From positions 1-44,446 of the forward strand of contig PBWA01000026.1 of NCBI GenBank assembly GCA_002728855.1: a stretch of DNA of 44,446 bases, written 5' to 3'. The first letter of the stretch is position 1. Each line of letters opens with the position of its first letter. The position numbers were made by a program, and so were the translations under genes. The stretch is from Flavobacteriaceae bacterium. GTDB lineage: Bacteria; Bacteroidota; Bacteroidia; Flavobacteriales; Flavobacteriaceae. The notes beneath the pieces were generated by a model that did no database searches, was not told where the DNA came from, and was given only the letters and a program-made list of their open reading frames with translations. Below, in pieces: positions 1 through 9,226 of this stretch.

Positions 1-758
1 GGCATGTATGCAGAATGTAAAACATCTTGCGATCTCATTTTAAAGATTACATCTCGATTGACAGGAAGATGAAGCTCCTGAACAACGACATCATCATATC
101 CATTTGGATCAGTATAATCAATTCCTACTAAGTTTCTTCCATCAAAATCTTGAAGAAATCGTACATTAGCGTCTCCAAGAACACCATCATCTCCTGCATA
201 TCTTGCCTTCCAATTAAATTGCTGAGCATATAATTCAACTACTAGAGCATCATCATTTTCTTCAAACATCATTATCTTACTCCATGTATATAGGCCATAC
301 AAAATTATCACAGCTAAAACAATTGCAGGGATAATCGTCCATGCAATTTCTAATTTCATATTGTCAGGATAAAAAAGGGCCTTTTGACCTTCTCTTCCAT
401 GATATTTATAGGCAAAATAATGAAGTAAGGCTTGAGTAATTGTCTGAACAAAAAAGATAACAGCAAAACTAACCCACATAAGATTATCATAAATATATCC
501 ATGCTCAGAAGAAGATTCAGGCAGCAAAACATCTCCCCAACTCCAAAAAGAGTAAAAAGTTAGGATATAAATGAAGAATAAAAATGCTAGCATCAGTTTT
601 CCATTAAAACGATTATCCTTATCTCCAGCTATTTCAGTGCTTTCAATTCGAGGTTGGGACATTTGAAATATTTTTGCTACTTGCCAAATAGATATAGCCG
701 CCAAAATTAATATTATTAATGTTAGTAGGCCTGTAGATAAAAGAGTTTGATCTGTCAT
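1..758 (-). CDS. coxB: Cytochrome c oxidase subunit II (3' end beyond window)
   Basis: Subunit II takes electrons from cytochrome c through a CuA centre and passes them to subunit I of the haem-copper oxidase. The ORF track misses it because its stop lies outside the window. Translating the minus strand from the ATG at 756-758 gives 252 codons starting MTDQTLLSTGLL. There are several N-terminal membrane segments, a cytosolic stretch (YHGREGQKALFYPDN), then the family signature KLEIAWTIIPAIVLAVI. The periplasmic cupredoxin domain begins at VVELYAQQFNWKARYAG and runs to DVLHSAYMP at the edge. The CuA ligands (CxxxC, His, Met) would follow and cannot be checked. It starts 18 nt after the actF stop, the usual Bacteroidota order in which ACIII genes precede cox genes. 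Identity is clear; only completeness is limited. Confidence 0.95.
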   Translation of the reverse strand, partial: MTDQTLLSTGLLTLIILILAAISIWQVAKIFQMSQPRIESTEIAGDKDNRFNGKLMLAFLFFIYILTFYSFWSWGDVLLPESSSEHGYIYDNLMWVSFAVIFFVQTITQALLHYFAYKYHGREGQKALFYPDNMKLEIAWTIIPAIVLAVIILYGLYTWSKIMMFEENDDALVVELYAQQFNWKARYAGDDGVLGDANVRFLQDFDGRNLVGIDYTDPNGYDDVVVQELHLPVNRDVIFKMRSQDVLHSAYM

Positions 759-776
759 TTATGAATAATAATTAAA

Positions 777-2117
777 TTAATAATGATATCTTTTACTTTC
801 CTCAATAAAAGGATCTCCAGTAGGATAAAGCGGGGCTTTAGAAATTTCCTTGAAGACAACATATATAAATAATCCTGCAAAAAACATAAATGCACTTATT
901 TCAGAAATGCCTATGAACCATTTATCCCCAACAGCTGATGGCATTATCATGTTAAACACATCAATGTAATGACCAATTATAATTATAATACCTGTCATTA
1001 CTATAAAATAATTTACACGCTTATAATCACTATTCATCAAAATTAATAATGGTAGAATAAAATTAAGAGCTAACATGCTGAAAAAGGGCAAATTATAATC
1101 CTCTATTCTGGTAATGAAATAGGTAACCTCCTCTGGAATATTTGAATACCAAATTAACATGAATTGAGAAAACCATAAGTATGTCCAAAAAATACTAATT
1201 CCAAACATAAATTTGCCTAGATCATGAATATGACTATCATTCACCAGATCTAAATATCCTTTGGATTTTAGATAGATGGCAGTAAGCGCTATAACAGTAA
1301 TTCCAGAAACAAACATACTTGCAAAAACATACCACCCAAAAAGAGTGCTAAACCAGTGAGGATCAATTGACATAATCCAATCCCAAGACATCATAGATTC
1401 GGTAACAATAAAGAAAACCAAAAATGCCGCAGAAATCCTAAAATTTTTCTTATGATATATAATATCCTTTGCTTTATCTTGAGCCAAGGAAAATTTTCTA
1501 GAGAAATATCTATATGCACACCATCCTAAAATATAAAACCCTGCTCTTAAAAGAAAAAATGGAGTGTTTAAATAGCCTATTTTTGCCTTTATTATCTCAT
1601 CATGAGCAACAACTTTAGAATCCATCCATATAAATAAATGATTCATGTGAAATCCAGAAAGTAGAAGAATTAAAAAAACAATTAAACATCCAGGTAATAA
1701 ATATGCTGTGATTCCCTCCATTACTCTGTAAAGAACAGGAGACCAACCAGCCTGAGAAGCTCTTTGAATCGCATAAAAAGCTAATGTGCCAAGAGAAATC
1801 ATCATGAAAAATAGAGCTGCAACATAAAGTGCTGCCCATGGTTTATTTTGAAGTTTATGTAATAAATGTTCGCCATGATCATTATGATCAGATGAAGACT
1901 CTTTTTGATAAGAATAAGAATTACCTGAATTATTTTCTTGGTTTAATATATCTTCGGAATGTTCTGACTCTTTATGATGTCCATCAGCAATCATAGCGTG
2001 AGCTTCTTCCAAACTTGAAGGAGCTGACAAAAATCCATAGGCAAGTCCAATAATTCCGAGAACCATTAAAATAACAGAAAAGTTTCTAACTCTATTTGAA
2101 AATTTATAATTATCCAT
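777..2117 (-). CDS. actF: Alternative complex III membrane subunit ActF
   Basis: ActF is one of the two large polytopic membrane subunits of alternative complex III, the menaquinol:electron acceptor oxidoreductase that replaces the bc1 complex in most Bacteroidota. The 446-residue protein has about ten predicted membrane helices, the first at roughly residues 14-31. A His/Glu-rich soluble stretch (AHAMIADGHHKESEHSED) lies between the first and second helices. It ends in a short cytosolic tail (GDPFIEESKRYHY). ActF is a paralogue of ActC (NrfD-like). Assignment rests on operon position: ninth base after actE, 18 nt before coxB, and on the conserved order actABCDEF. The 74-residue ORF at 1615-1839 inside it is a shadow frame. 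Confidence 0.92.
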   Translation of the reverse strand: MDNYKFSNRVRNFSVILMVLGIIGLAYGFLSAPSSLEEAHAMIADGHHKESEHSEDILNQENNSGNSYSYQKESSSDHNDHGEHLLHKLQNKPWAALYVAALFFMMISLGTLAFYAIQRASQAGWSPVLYRVMEGITAYLLPGCLIVFLILLLSGFHMNHLFIWMDSKVVAHDEIIKAKIGYLNTPFFLLRAGFYILGWCAYRYFSRKFSLAQDKAKDIIYHKKNFRISAAFLVFFIVTESMMSWDWIMSIDPHWFSTLFGWYVFASMFVSGITVIALTAIYLKSKGYLDLVNDSHIHDLGKFMFGISIFWTYLWFSQFMLIWYSNIPEEVTYFITRIEDYNLPFFSMLALNFILPLLILMNSDYKRVNYFIVMTGIIIIIGHYIDVFNMIMPSAVGDKWFIGISEISAFMFFAGLFIYVVFKEISKAPLYPTGDPFIEESKRYHY

Positions 2118-2126
2118 TACAAATCA

Positions 2127-2678
2127 TTATTTAATTAATTCTTTACGAAGCTCCATTGCATAATGAGCAACTTGCCACCTCTCCTTAATATTTAATTGTC
2201 CTGAGTGTGAACCCATAGCATTTTTACCATAGATTAAAACATGATAAATACTTCCCAAAGTTATATCTCTGTCAGCATAACTAGGAACACCTAAAAATTT
2301 TTCTCTTTTCATTAAAATTCCTTGACCATCCCCTTTATTTCCATGACACAAAGCACAGTAAATACCATAAAGTTCTTTGCCCTTAACTCTATCTTTATCA
2401 TTATAATTGATGGGAGATAAAAGATTTTTCTTTGCGTCTTCATATCCATCATTAGTGTTAGGATAATCATATATCATAATACCTCTTGAAATAGTTCCTT
2501 TGACTGGTTCCTGAGCCTCTATTCCATTATTAAATGCATCAGATTCAGAATAGGTAGTATAACCTATAGGCTCATACATATCAGGAAAATATTGATAATT
2601 TGGAGCTGAGGAATCAAAACATGATTGAGCAATCAAAAATAAAAATGAATAAACGATAATTAATATTTTATTTGTCAT
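2127..2678 (-). CDS. actE: Alternative complex III monohaem cytochrome c lipoprotein ActE
   Basis: ActE is a monohaem cytochrome c subunit of ACIII on the periplasmic side. The 183-residue protein begins with a lipoprotein signal (KILIIVYSFLFLIAQSC), with Cys20 as probable lipid-anchored residue. A single haem c site CALCH occurs near residue 108, followed by GNKGDGQGI, typical of class I cytochromes. A Met serving as the distal ligand is likely in the C-terminal third; NAMGSH is a candidate. The start ATG lies 3 nt after the actD stop, so translation is probably coupled. Its role is to hand electrons from ActA/ActB to the oxidase or a mobile cytochrome; that is family knowledge, not visible here. 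Confidence 0.93.
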   Translation of the reverse strand: MTNKILIIVYSFLFLIAQSCFDSSAPNYQYFPDMYEPIGYTTYSESDAFNNGIEAQEPVKGTISRGIMIYDYPNTNDGYEDAKKNLLSPINYNDKDRVKGKELYGIYCALCHGNKGDGQGILMKREKFLGVPSYADRDITLGSIYHVLIYGKNAMGSHSGQLNIKERWQVAHYAMELRKELIK

Positions 2679-2681
2679 TTT

Positions 2682-3215
2682 CTACTCTTTTTTATCCTTT
2701 AATATGATTTCAATAGCTCCTGTTTTTTTTAAAAGCTTCTTTAATTCACTCTCACTTTTATAATTATCAATCTGAACTAAAAATTTATCATCTGTAGTTG
2801 ATGGAATAGGATTTTCAGCTTTTTTAAATGGCCATAATCTACTTCTTAAATAAAAAGTTATAACCATTAGGTGAGCAGCAAAATAAACCGTTAGCTCAAA
2901 CATAATAGGAACAAAAGCAGGCATATTTTCAACATATGAAAAACTTGGTTTACCTCCTATATTTTGTGGCCAATCTTCAATCATCATATAATTCATCATA
3001 AGGATAGCAACTGTAAGTCCAATACATCCATATATAAAGGAAGTTATTGCGATACGAGTTTCTGATAATCCCATTACCTTATCTAAACCATGAACAGGAA
3101 ATGGGGTAAAAACTTCTTCAATAACATATTTTTTTAAACGTAACTCTTTAACCGCTTTTAATAAAACGTCATCATCGTCATATATTGCGTGAACAATTTT
3201 GTTTTTATTTTCCAT
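2682..3215 (-). CDS. actD: Alternative complex III subunit ActD (DUF3341)
   Basis: ActD is a small membrane subunit of ACIII of the DUF3341 family. The 177-residue protein starts with a soluble domain (KIVHAIYDDDDVLLKAVKELRLKKYVIEEVFTPFPVHGLD), typical of the family, then has two membrane hairpin helices (about residues 55-76 and 100-122) and a soluble C-terminal part (DDKFLVQIDNY). Its first 11 nt overlap the end of actC: the ATG lies inside the GATGGAAAATAA that closes actC. This suggests translational coupling of actC and actD. The protein has no redox cofactor motif, as expected for the family, where it plays a structural role. Confidence 0.92.
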   Translation of the reverse strand: MENKNKIVHAIYDDDDVLLKAVKELRLKKYVIEEVFTPFPVHGLDKVMGLSETRIAITSFIYGCIGLTVAILMMNYMMIEDWPQNIGGKPSFSYVENMPAFVPIMFELTVYFAAHLMVITFYLRSRLWPFKKAENPIPSTTDDKFLVQIDNYKSESELKKLLKKTGAIEIILKDKKE

Positions 3216-4590
3216 CTCTAAGCTTTTTATATTTTTCTCCAGATGACTTTAAAATTGTTTTTACCTCTGCTTGTGCAATTACAGGAAAATATTTAGCATA
3301 AAGTAGAAATAAAACAAAGAAAAAGCCTATGGTTCCCATGAAAATTCCAATATCAACAAATGTTGGTGAAAACATTGTCCATGATGAAGGTAAATAATCT
3401 CTATGAAGGGAAGTAACAATAATTACAAACCTTTCAAACCACATTCCAATGTTAACAACAATTGATATCACAAATGAAAATATAATACTAGTTCTTAACT
3501 TTTTAAACCACATAAATTGAGGAGAAAAAACATTACATGACATCATTGCCCAATATGCCCACCAATAAGGCCCTGTTGCACGATTCAAAAAAGCATATTG
3601 TTCATATTCAACCCCAGAGTACCAAGCGATAAATAATTCAGTTATATAAGCGACACCTACAATTGAACCTGTTATCATTATGACTATATTCATAAGCTCA
3701 ATGTGTTGAACCGTAATATAGTCTTCTAAATTCGAAACTTTTCTCATTACAATAAGAAGTGTTTGAACCATTGCAAAACCAGAAAATATTGCTCCGGCAA
3801 CAAAATAGGGTGGAAAGATAGTTGTATGCCAACCAGGTATTACTGACGTTGCAAAATCAAATGAAACGATTGTATGAACAGATAAAACAAGAGGTGTTGC
3901 TAGACCTGCAAGAACTAGGGAAACTTCTTCAAAACGTTGCCAATCTTTTGCTCTACCGCTCCATCCAAAACTTAATAAACTATATATTTTCTTTTGAAAT
4001 GGTTTTACTGCTCTGTCTCTAATCATTGCAAAATCAGGTAATAAACCTGTCCACCAAAAGACTAAAGAAACTGATAAATAAGTTGAAATTGCAAAAACAT
4101 CCCATAAAAGAGGAGAATTGAAATTAACCCATAATGAACCAAAAGTATTTGGAATAGGAAGCATCCAATATGCAAGCCATGGTCTGCCCATATGAATTAT
4201 AGGAAAAAGCCCAGCTTGAATTACTGAAAAAATAGTCATAGCTTCAGCTGATCTATTTATTCCCATTCTCCACTTTTGTCTAAATAAAAGAAGAACAGCT
4301 GATATTAATGTGCCAGCATGACCAATACCTACCCACCAGACAAAATTAGTTATATCCCATGCCCATCCAACTGTTTTATTTAAACCCCATACACCAACAC
4401 CTGTTGAAATTGTATAAATGATTAAACCCAATCCCCAAAGGAAAACAGTTAAAGAGATTCCAAAAACTATCCACCACTGTCTGTTAGGTTTAGATTCAAC
4501 AGGATGAGCTACATCAATAGTAACATCGTGATATGATTTATCTCCTGTAACTAATGGTCTTCTTATTGGTGCTTCATAATGGGATGCCAT
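3205..4590 (-). CDS. actC: Alternative complex III quinol-binding membrane subunit ActC (NrfD-like)
   Basis: ActC is the NrfD/PsrC-like integral membrane subunit of ACIII, carrying the quinol-binding site next to the Fe-S clusters of ActB. The 461-residue protein has about ten membrane helices. Family features include the N-terminal cytosolic segment ending in NRQWWIVFGISLTVFLWGLG, the loop IHMGRPWLAYWMLPIPNTFGSLWVNFNSPLLWD, and VLSVHTIVSFDFATSVIPGWHTTIFPPYFVAGAIFSG. It starts 11 nt after actB and its end overlaps actD by 11 nt. The 66-residue plus-strand ORF at 3822-4022 is a shadow. Confidence 0.95.
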   Translation of the reverse strand: MASHYEAPIRRPLVTGDKSYHDVTIDVAHPVESKPNRQWWIVFGISLTVFLWGLGLIIYTISTGVGVWGLNKTVGWAWDITNFVWWVGIGHAGTLISAVLLLFRQKWRMGINRSAEAMTIFSVIQAGLFPIIHMGRPWLAYWMLPIPNTFGSLWVNFNSPLLWDVFAISTYLSVSLVFWWTGLLPDFAMIRDRAVKPFQKKIYSLLSFGWSGRAKDWQRFEEVSLVLAGLATPLVLSVHTIVSFDFATSVIPGWHTTIFPPYFVAGAIFSGFAMVQTLLIVMRKVSNLEDYITVQHIELMNIVIMITGSIVGVAYITELFIAWYSGVEYEQYAFLNRATGPYWWAYWAMMSCNVFSPQFMWFKKLRTSIIFSFVISIVVNIGMWFERFVIIVTSLHRDYLPSSWTMFSPTFVDIGIFMGTIGFFFVLFLLYAKYFPVIAQAEVKTILKSSGEKYKKLRDGK

Positions 4591-4601
4591 ATGCTTTTCT
4601 T

Positions 4602-7600
4602 TTATGAAATATCTTTATTTCTAATTTTTGTCTGATAAACAACGTTAGGTTTTGTGCCAACACTCTCAAGTAGATGATATGCACGATCATTATCTTTGAG
4701 TTTTTTGATTTCACTTTTAGAATCATTAATATCACCAAAAACAATTGCTTTACTACCGCAAGCTTTAGAACAAGCAACAGCAAAATCTCCATCTTTAATT
4801 TCACGTCCCTCAAGTTTTGCATCTAGAATTGTCTTCTGAGTTAGTTGAATACACATAGAACATTTTTCCATCACACCCCTAGATCTTACAACAACATCAG
4901 GGTTAAGAACCATTCTTCCTAAATCATCATTCATATTATAATCAAATTCATCATTTTTATTGTATCTAAACCAGTTAAATCTTCTTACTTTATAAGGGCA
5001 ATTATTAGCGCAATATCTAGTCCCTACACAACGATTATAAGCCATGTGATTTTGTCCTTGGCGACCATGTGAAGTTGCAGCAACAGGACATACAGTTTCA
5101 CAAGGCGCATGATTACAATGCTGGCACATAATAGGTTGAAAGGCAACCTCTGGATTTTCATTTGCCTTTTCCATATCATCCATTACGCTGAGTGTTTCTC
5201 CTAAACCAGAAATTGCATCAACTGCTTCATTATCAGACTCAAAACTTTCTTCAGAAGAATAATACCTATCTATTCTAAGCCAGTGCATGTCTCTTGATTT
5301 TCTAACTTCTCTTTTACCAACAACAGGAACATTATTTTCAGAATGACATGCAATAATACAAGCTCCACATCCAGTACAGGCATTGAGATCAATTGACATG
5401 TTAAAGTGATGTCCAATTGAGCGATCAAAAGAATCCCAAATATCTACTTCATCTGAATTTACTGGTGTCTCGATATGATTTTTTGAAACAACTGGAATAG
5501 GATTCCAATATGATTTATCTTTCGTGTTAAAAATTTCAAGGCTTGTCTCTTTTATAATATCTCCCCTACCCATCAGTGTATTTTGTAACTGAATACAGGC
5601 AAATTCATGATATTTATTATCATGAAGAGAAACTTTTACACTTTGTGTTTTTTGAAAATTTTCGTACAACTTATATGCATTTACTCCAATCTGCATTTCT
5701 TTTTTCATACCTTTAATTTTGCCATACCCAAATGCTAATCCCATAGTTCCTTCTGCCTGGCCAGGTTGTATTAAAACAGGAGCAATTATTTGCTTATCAT
5801 CAGCCTCTATTTTTGCATAGCTCCCATTTAGTCCTCCATTTGCAACATTAAAATTTTTAAATCCATGCTTTTTTGCGTCTTTTGATGAAACTGTAAGATA
5901 ATTATCCCATGTAGTTCTTGTTATAGGATCAGGAAATTCTTGAAGCCAAGGATTATTTGCTTGATTTCCATCTCCCATACCAATTTTGGGATATAATACT
6001 AAGTCTATAAAATTACTGCTAACAGGATTGATGGAATTATGTATATTGTATTTATGATCCTTTTTATTTTTTGATGGTCTAAATTTTTTGTTAGAAATGT
6101 AAAACCCATCATGAAGACTTTGATTCCAGGATTTTCCTTTTAGAATATTTTCTTCCCAATTATTTTTGATCTCAGAATAATATGTTGAATTCTGACCGCT
6201 CCAATTTAACAATATATCTTGGAATTGCTTTGTGTTAAATAATGGCTGGATAGTAGGCTGAGCTAGACTATAATGCCCAATCTTAAATTCATAATCAGCC
6301 CAGCTTTCCAAAAAATGAGGAACCGCAGCAACATATTTAGCCCCAGATGAAGTTTCATTTTCTTTCGTAGAAAATACAACTGAAAGATCCATTTTTTGAA
6401 CTGCCTGAACAAAATCAATACCCATTGGTAAAGTATATCCTGGATCTATACCAAAAGTTAGAATACCTTTAATGGAGCCATTTATTACTTCATTTACTAA
6501 GTCCTTTACCTGATCATTTTTTCCCTGATAAATGATTTTTGGATTTTCAATATCAAAGGCATCACTAGATAATTTTTGATTGATTTCTAAAATCATCTTT
6601 TGTATTTCAATATTTTGTATTCCAGAAACAACCAAAGACTTTTTACCTGATTTTTTTAGCCTTTTAATTACATCTAATACATTATCACTAGCTTTTTTGC
6701 CTAATTCATCAAATCCAATAGAATTATTTATTCCTTTATCAAGAATTTTAGAATATATTTCTACAACTATTTTTTTCAAAACCTCTTGTCTACACGGTAT
6801 TCTTTTATCAGCATTTGCACCGGTTAAGGACATATTTGACTCAAACTGAATATGATAAGACATTGAGGATTTACCTTTAGTCCCTGAAGGAATCCTTCCT
6901 TTTGAATATCCTCCTTCATAACCTCCGCCTTGCCAATCAGCGAGAAAATCTGCATCAATTGAAACAATAGTTTCTGCTTTTGAAAAATCATAATCTGCAA
7001 ATGCTCTTATTCCAAATAAGCTTTCAAATGCATCTAATGTTTCACTGGATGAAATAGAATCATAAACAACGTGTTTTACATTTGGAAACTTTGATATAAA
7101 TTCATTTATTATTTTTTTGGTAGTTGGACTTGGTATGGATTGCGTCAATAGAACAACTTTTTCATTTCTCTTGGAAAGGTTTTTTAATTTTTCTATTATT
7201 TCTTGATTAAAGTCATCCCAATTGACCTCTATTCCCTCTGTCGTGGGTCCTTTTAATCTTTTTGAATCATATAAGGAAAGAACAGATGCAAGTACTCTTG
7301 CGTTAGATTCTCCAAGGCTAAGGGAATCTTTGTTTTGAAGAATTTTGATTGGTCTACCTTCTCTTGTTTTGACAAGTATATTTCTGAAGTCGTAACCATC
7401 AGCAATAGCAGATGCGTAGTAATTTGCATTACCTGGAATAATCTCATCAGGCTGAACAACATATGGAACAGAATTAATTACAGGACCTTCGCAAGCAGCA
7501 ATTGAAGCAGCAGCTGTACTAAAACCAACATACTTTAAAAAATCTCTTCTGCTAGTAGAGGAATCTTCAAGAGCTTGTTTGTTTGTAATGAAAATATCTT

Positions 7601-7703
7601 CAGGAAGTTTTTCAACAAATTCTTTATTCTTGAACTTATCCAAGATTTTACTTTCCTTTTTAAGCTCTTCAGAACTCTTCCAATATTTTTTATTTTTTTT
7701 CAT
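4602..7703 (-). CDS. actB: Alternative complex III molybdopterin-oxidoreductase-like/Fe-S subunit ActB
   Basis: ActB is the large periplasmic subunit of ACIII, a fusion of a molybdopterin-oxidoreductase-like domain (which lacks the cofactor in characterised complexes) with a ferredoxin-like domain holding four Fe-S clusters. The 1033-residue protein has a Tat signal, SRRDFLKYVG, with Arg52-Arg53, followed by SIAAC near residue 71, which could serve as a lipobox. The C-terminal third carries four Cys groups: CTGCGACIIAC, CQHCNHAPCETVC, CVGTRYCANNC, and CSMC with a later CSKAC. Electrons from quinol at ActC would pass through these clusters to the haems of ActA. It starts 24 nt after actA. ORFs at 4574-4822, 6580-6849 and 7253-7462 are shadows. 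Confidence 0.95.
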   Translation of the reverse strand: MKKNKKYWKSSEELKKESKILDKFKNKEFVEKLPEDIFITNKQALEDSSTSRRDFLKYVGFSTAAASIAACEGPVINSVPYVVQPDEIIPGNANYYASAIADGYDFRNILVKTREGRPIKILQNKDSLSLGESNARVLASVLSLYDSKRLKGPTTEGIEVNWDDFNQEIIEKLKNLSKRNEKVVLLTQSIPSPTTKKIINEFISKFPNVKHVVYDSISSSETLDAFESLFGIRAFADYDFSKAETIVSIDADFLADWQGGGYEGGYSKGRIPSGTKGKSSMSYHIQFESNMSLTGANADKRIPCRQEVLKKIVVEIYSKILDKGINNSIGFDELGKKASDNVLDVIKRLKKSGKKSLVVSGIQNIEIQKMILEINQKLSSDAFDIENPKIIYQGKNDQVKDLVNEVINGSIKGILTFGIDPGYTLPMGIDFVQAVQKMDLSVVFSTKENETSSGAKYVAAVPHFLESWADYEFKIGHYSLAQPTIQPLFNTKQFQDILLNWSGQNSTYYSEIKNNWEENILKGKSWNQSLHDGFYISNKKFRPSKNKKDHKYNIHNSINPVSSNFIDLVLYPKIGMGDGNQANNPWLQEFPDPITRTTWDNYLTVSSKDAKKHGFKNFNVANGGLNGSYAKIEADDKQIIAPVLIQPGQAEGTMGLAFGYGKIKGMKKEMQIGVNAYKLYENFQKTQSVKVSLHDNKYHEFACIQLQNTLMGRGDIIKETSLEIFNTKDKSYWNPIPVVSKNHIETPVNSDEVDIWDSFDRSIGHHFNMSIDLNACTGCGACIIACHSENNVPVVGKREVRKSRDMHWLRIDRYYSSEESFESDNEAVDAISGLGETLSVMDDMEKANENPEVAFQPIMCQHCNHAPCETVCPVAATSHGRQGQNHMAYNRCVGTRYCANNCPYKVRRFNWFRYNKNDEFDYNMNDDLGRMVLNPDVVVRSRGVMEKCSMCIQLTQKTILDAKLEGREIKDGDFAVACSKACGSKAIVFGDINDSKSEIKKLKDNDRAYHLLESVGTKPNVVYQTKIRNKDIS

Positions 7704-7727
7704 AAAAAACTAAATATTTTAATCATA

Positions 7728-9014
7728 TCAATAATGACACTTTCCACATTCTAATCCTCCCATTTGAGCTACAGTTAATTTTTCAACTCCATACTTTTTT
7801 GATAACTCTTCGTGTATTTTGGTGTAATACTCATTGCCTTTTAAATCAATATTAGATTCCCTGTGGCAATTAATACACCATCCCATAGTAAGTGGAGAAT
7901 ATTGATACATTATTTCCATCTCCTCTACAGGGCCATGACATTTTTGACATTCAATTTTTCCAACTTCAACATGCTGAGCATGATTGAAATATACATGATC
8001 AGGAAGATTATGAATTCTTACCCATTTTACTGGTTGTGTTTTCCCAGTATATACTTGATTATCTTCATCCCATCCAACAGCAGCGTATAACTTTTTAATC
8101 TCATTAGTATAAAACTCTTTATCATATCCATTTTCTAAATCCTCTTCTCCATTATATTCTGCAATATTTTTATGACAATTCATACAAACGTTTAAAGAGG
8201 GTATCCCAGAGTGCTTTGAAACTCTAGCAGATGAATGACAATATTTACACTCAATCTTATTTGCTCCTGAGTGAATTTTATGAGAATAATGAATAGGTTG
8301 AACAGGCATGTAGCCTTCATCAATTCCAATTTGCATCATCCACGCATAAACAAAATATCCACTGGAGAGCATTAAAATTATGACTGAAGAAAAAACTAAA
8401 AATTGATTTTTTGCAAATGCATTTAATATGGATAAGGGAATATTCTCTTTAGGCTTTTCGTCAGAAACAATTTTTACTCCACTGGCAGATGCAATTCTTA
8501 TCAATGTTCTCTTAACAAGAATTAACATTGCTGTAAGAATTAAAAAAACTAGAACTAATGCAATAAGTATAATGTCATTAAAGTTTCCTGCATTTTCTCC
8601 GCCAGAAACAACTGGCGCAGCTTGAGCAACAACAGGTGCAGGGGGAATATAATCGGCATAGGCAAGTATATTATCTATATCAACATTGGAAAGTTGAGGG
8701 AAAGCATTCATTGCTGTTCTATTGTATTCTTCCCAAATTGCAACTGCTTGAGGATCACCTGATTTAATCATGGCGGCACTATTTTTGATCCATGAATAAA
8801 GCCATTCACGATCATATTTTTCTGAAACACCTCTCAGTGCAGGCCCAATTGCCTTTTTCTTTACTTTATGACAGGCTGCACAATGAGTATTAAAAAGTTT
8901 TTTTCCAGCAAGAATTTGTTCTTCTTGACTATATAAAAAATCAAAACTAAGACTTGTTATGAAAAAGAGGGGAATTAAGACCCCTTTTAAATATTTTATT
9001 TTTAAACTATTCAA
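7728..9014 (-). CDS. actA: Alternative complex III multihaem cytochrome c ActA, six CxxCH sites, TTG start
   Basis: ActA is the periplasmic multihaem cytochrome of ACIII. The 428-residue protein has an N-terminal signal (KYLKGVLIPLFFITSLSFDFLYSQ), a class I cytochrome domain with CAACH at residues 45-49, two membrane helices (about 150-170 and 205-225), then five more haem sites: CKYCH, CMNCH, CQKCH, CINCH and CGKCH. That gives six haems, one more than the pentahaem ActA described for Rhodothermus marinus, because of the fused N-terminal monohaem domain. The start is TTG; an in-frame TAA lies two codons upstream and no Met precedes the first haem, so no ATG alternative exists. It is the first gene of the operon; a TATTTTTG box lies about 48 nt upstream. 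Confidence 0.93.
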   Translation of the reverse strand: MNSLKIKYLKGVLIPLFFITSLSFDFLYSQEEQILAGKKLFNTHCAACHKVKKKAIGPALRGVSEKYDREWLYSWIKNSAAMIKSGDPQAVAIWEEYNRTAMNAFPQLSNVDIDNILAYADYIPPAPVVAQAAPVVSGGENAGNFNDIILIALVLVFLILTAMLILVKRTLIRIASASGVKIVSDEKPKENIPLSILNAFAKNQFLVFSSVIILMLSSGYFVYAWMMQIGIDEGYMPVQPIHYSHKIHSGANKIECKYCHSSARVSKHSGIPSLNVCMNCHKNIAEYNGEEDLENGYDKEFYTNEIKKLYAAVGWDEDNQVYTGKTQPVKWVRIHNLPDHVYFNHAQHVEVGKIECQKCHGPVEEMEIMYQYSPLTMGWCINCHRESNIDLKGNEYYTKIHEELSKKYGVEKLTVAQMGGLECGKCHY

Positions 9015-9062
9015 GATCGTTTAGCTGTAAATAACTTTTTTAATAATCTTTAAAATTCGCTA

Positions 9063-9070
9063 CAAAAATA
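9063..9070 (-). promoter_or_regulatory. -7 box (TATTTTTG) for the actA operon
   Basis: Exact match to the Bacteroidota -7 consensus TAnnTTTG on the minus strand, 48 nt before the actA TTG. I see no TTG at the expected -33 distance, so only the -7 part is supported. It is the best candidate to drive actABCDEF-coxB. Confidence 0.5.
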
Positions 9071-9105
9071 ATTCATACTTACGTTAAGATAAAGGCTAAA
9101 TATAA

Positions 9106-9113
9106 TAATTTTG
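9106..9113 (+). promoter_or_regulatory. -7 box (TAATTTTG) for the SPOR protein gene
   Basis: Exact TAnnTTTG match on the plus strand in the divergent actA/SPOR intergenic region. It would give a leader of about 110 nt. No good -33 TTG is visible, so the call is tentative. Confidence 0.35.
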
Positions 9114-9226
9114 TAATTTATATTCGTTCTAAATAATGTAAATATTTATTTGCTTAATATTGTTAAAAAATATTCGCTTTCATAAGCCATTTTGAGACGA
9201 TTAATAATTTTTTTAAATAAAATAAA

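Noticed and set aside
1615-1839. 74-residue minus ORF inside actF
   Set aside because: Shadow of actF in another frame; no independent start context and low-complexity Ser/Phe/Cys-rich product.
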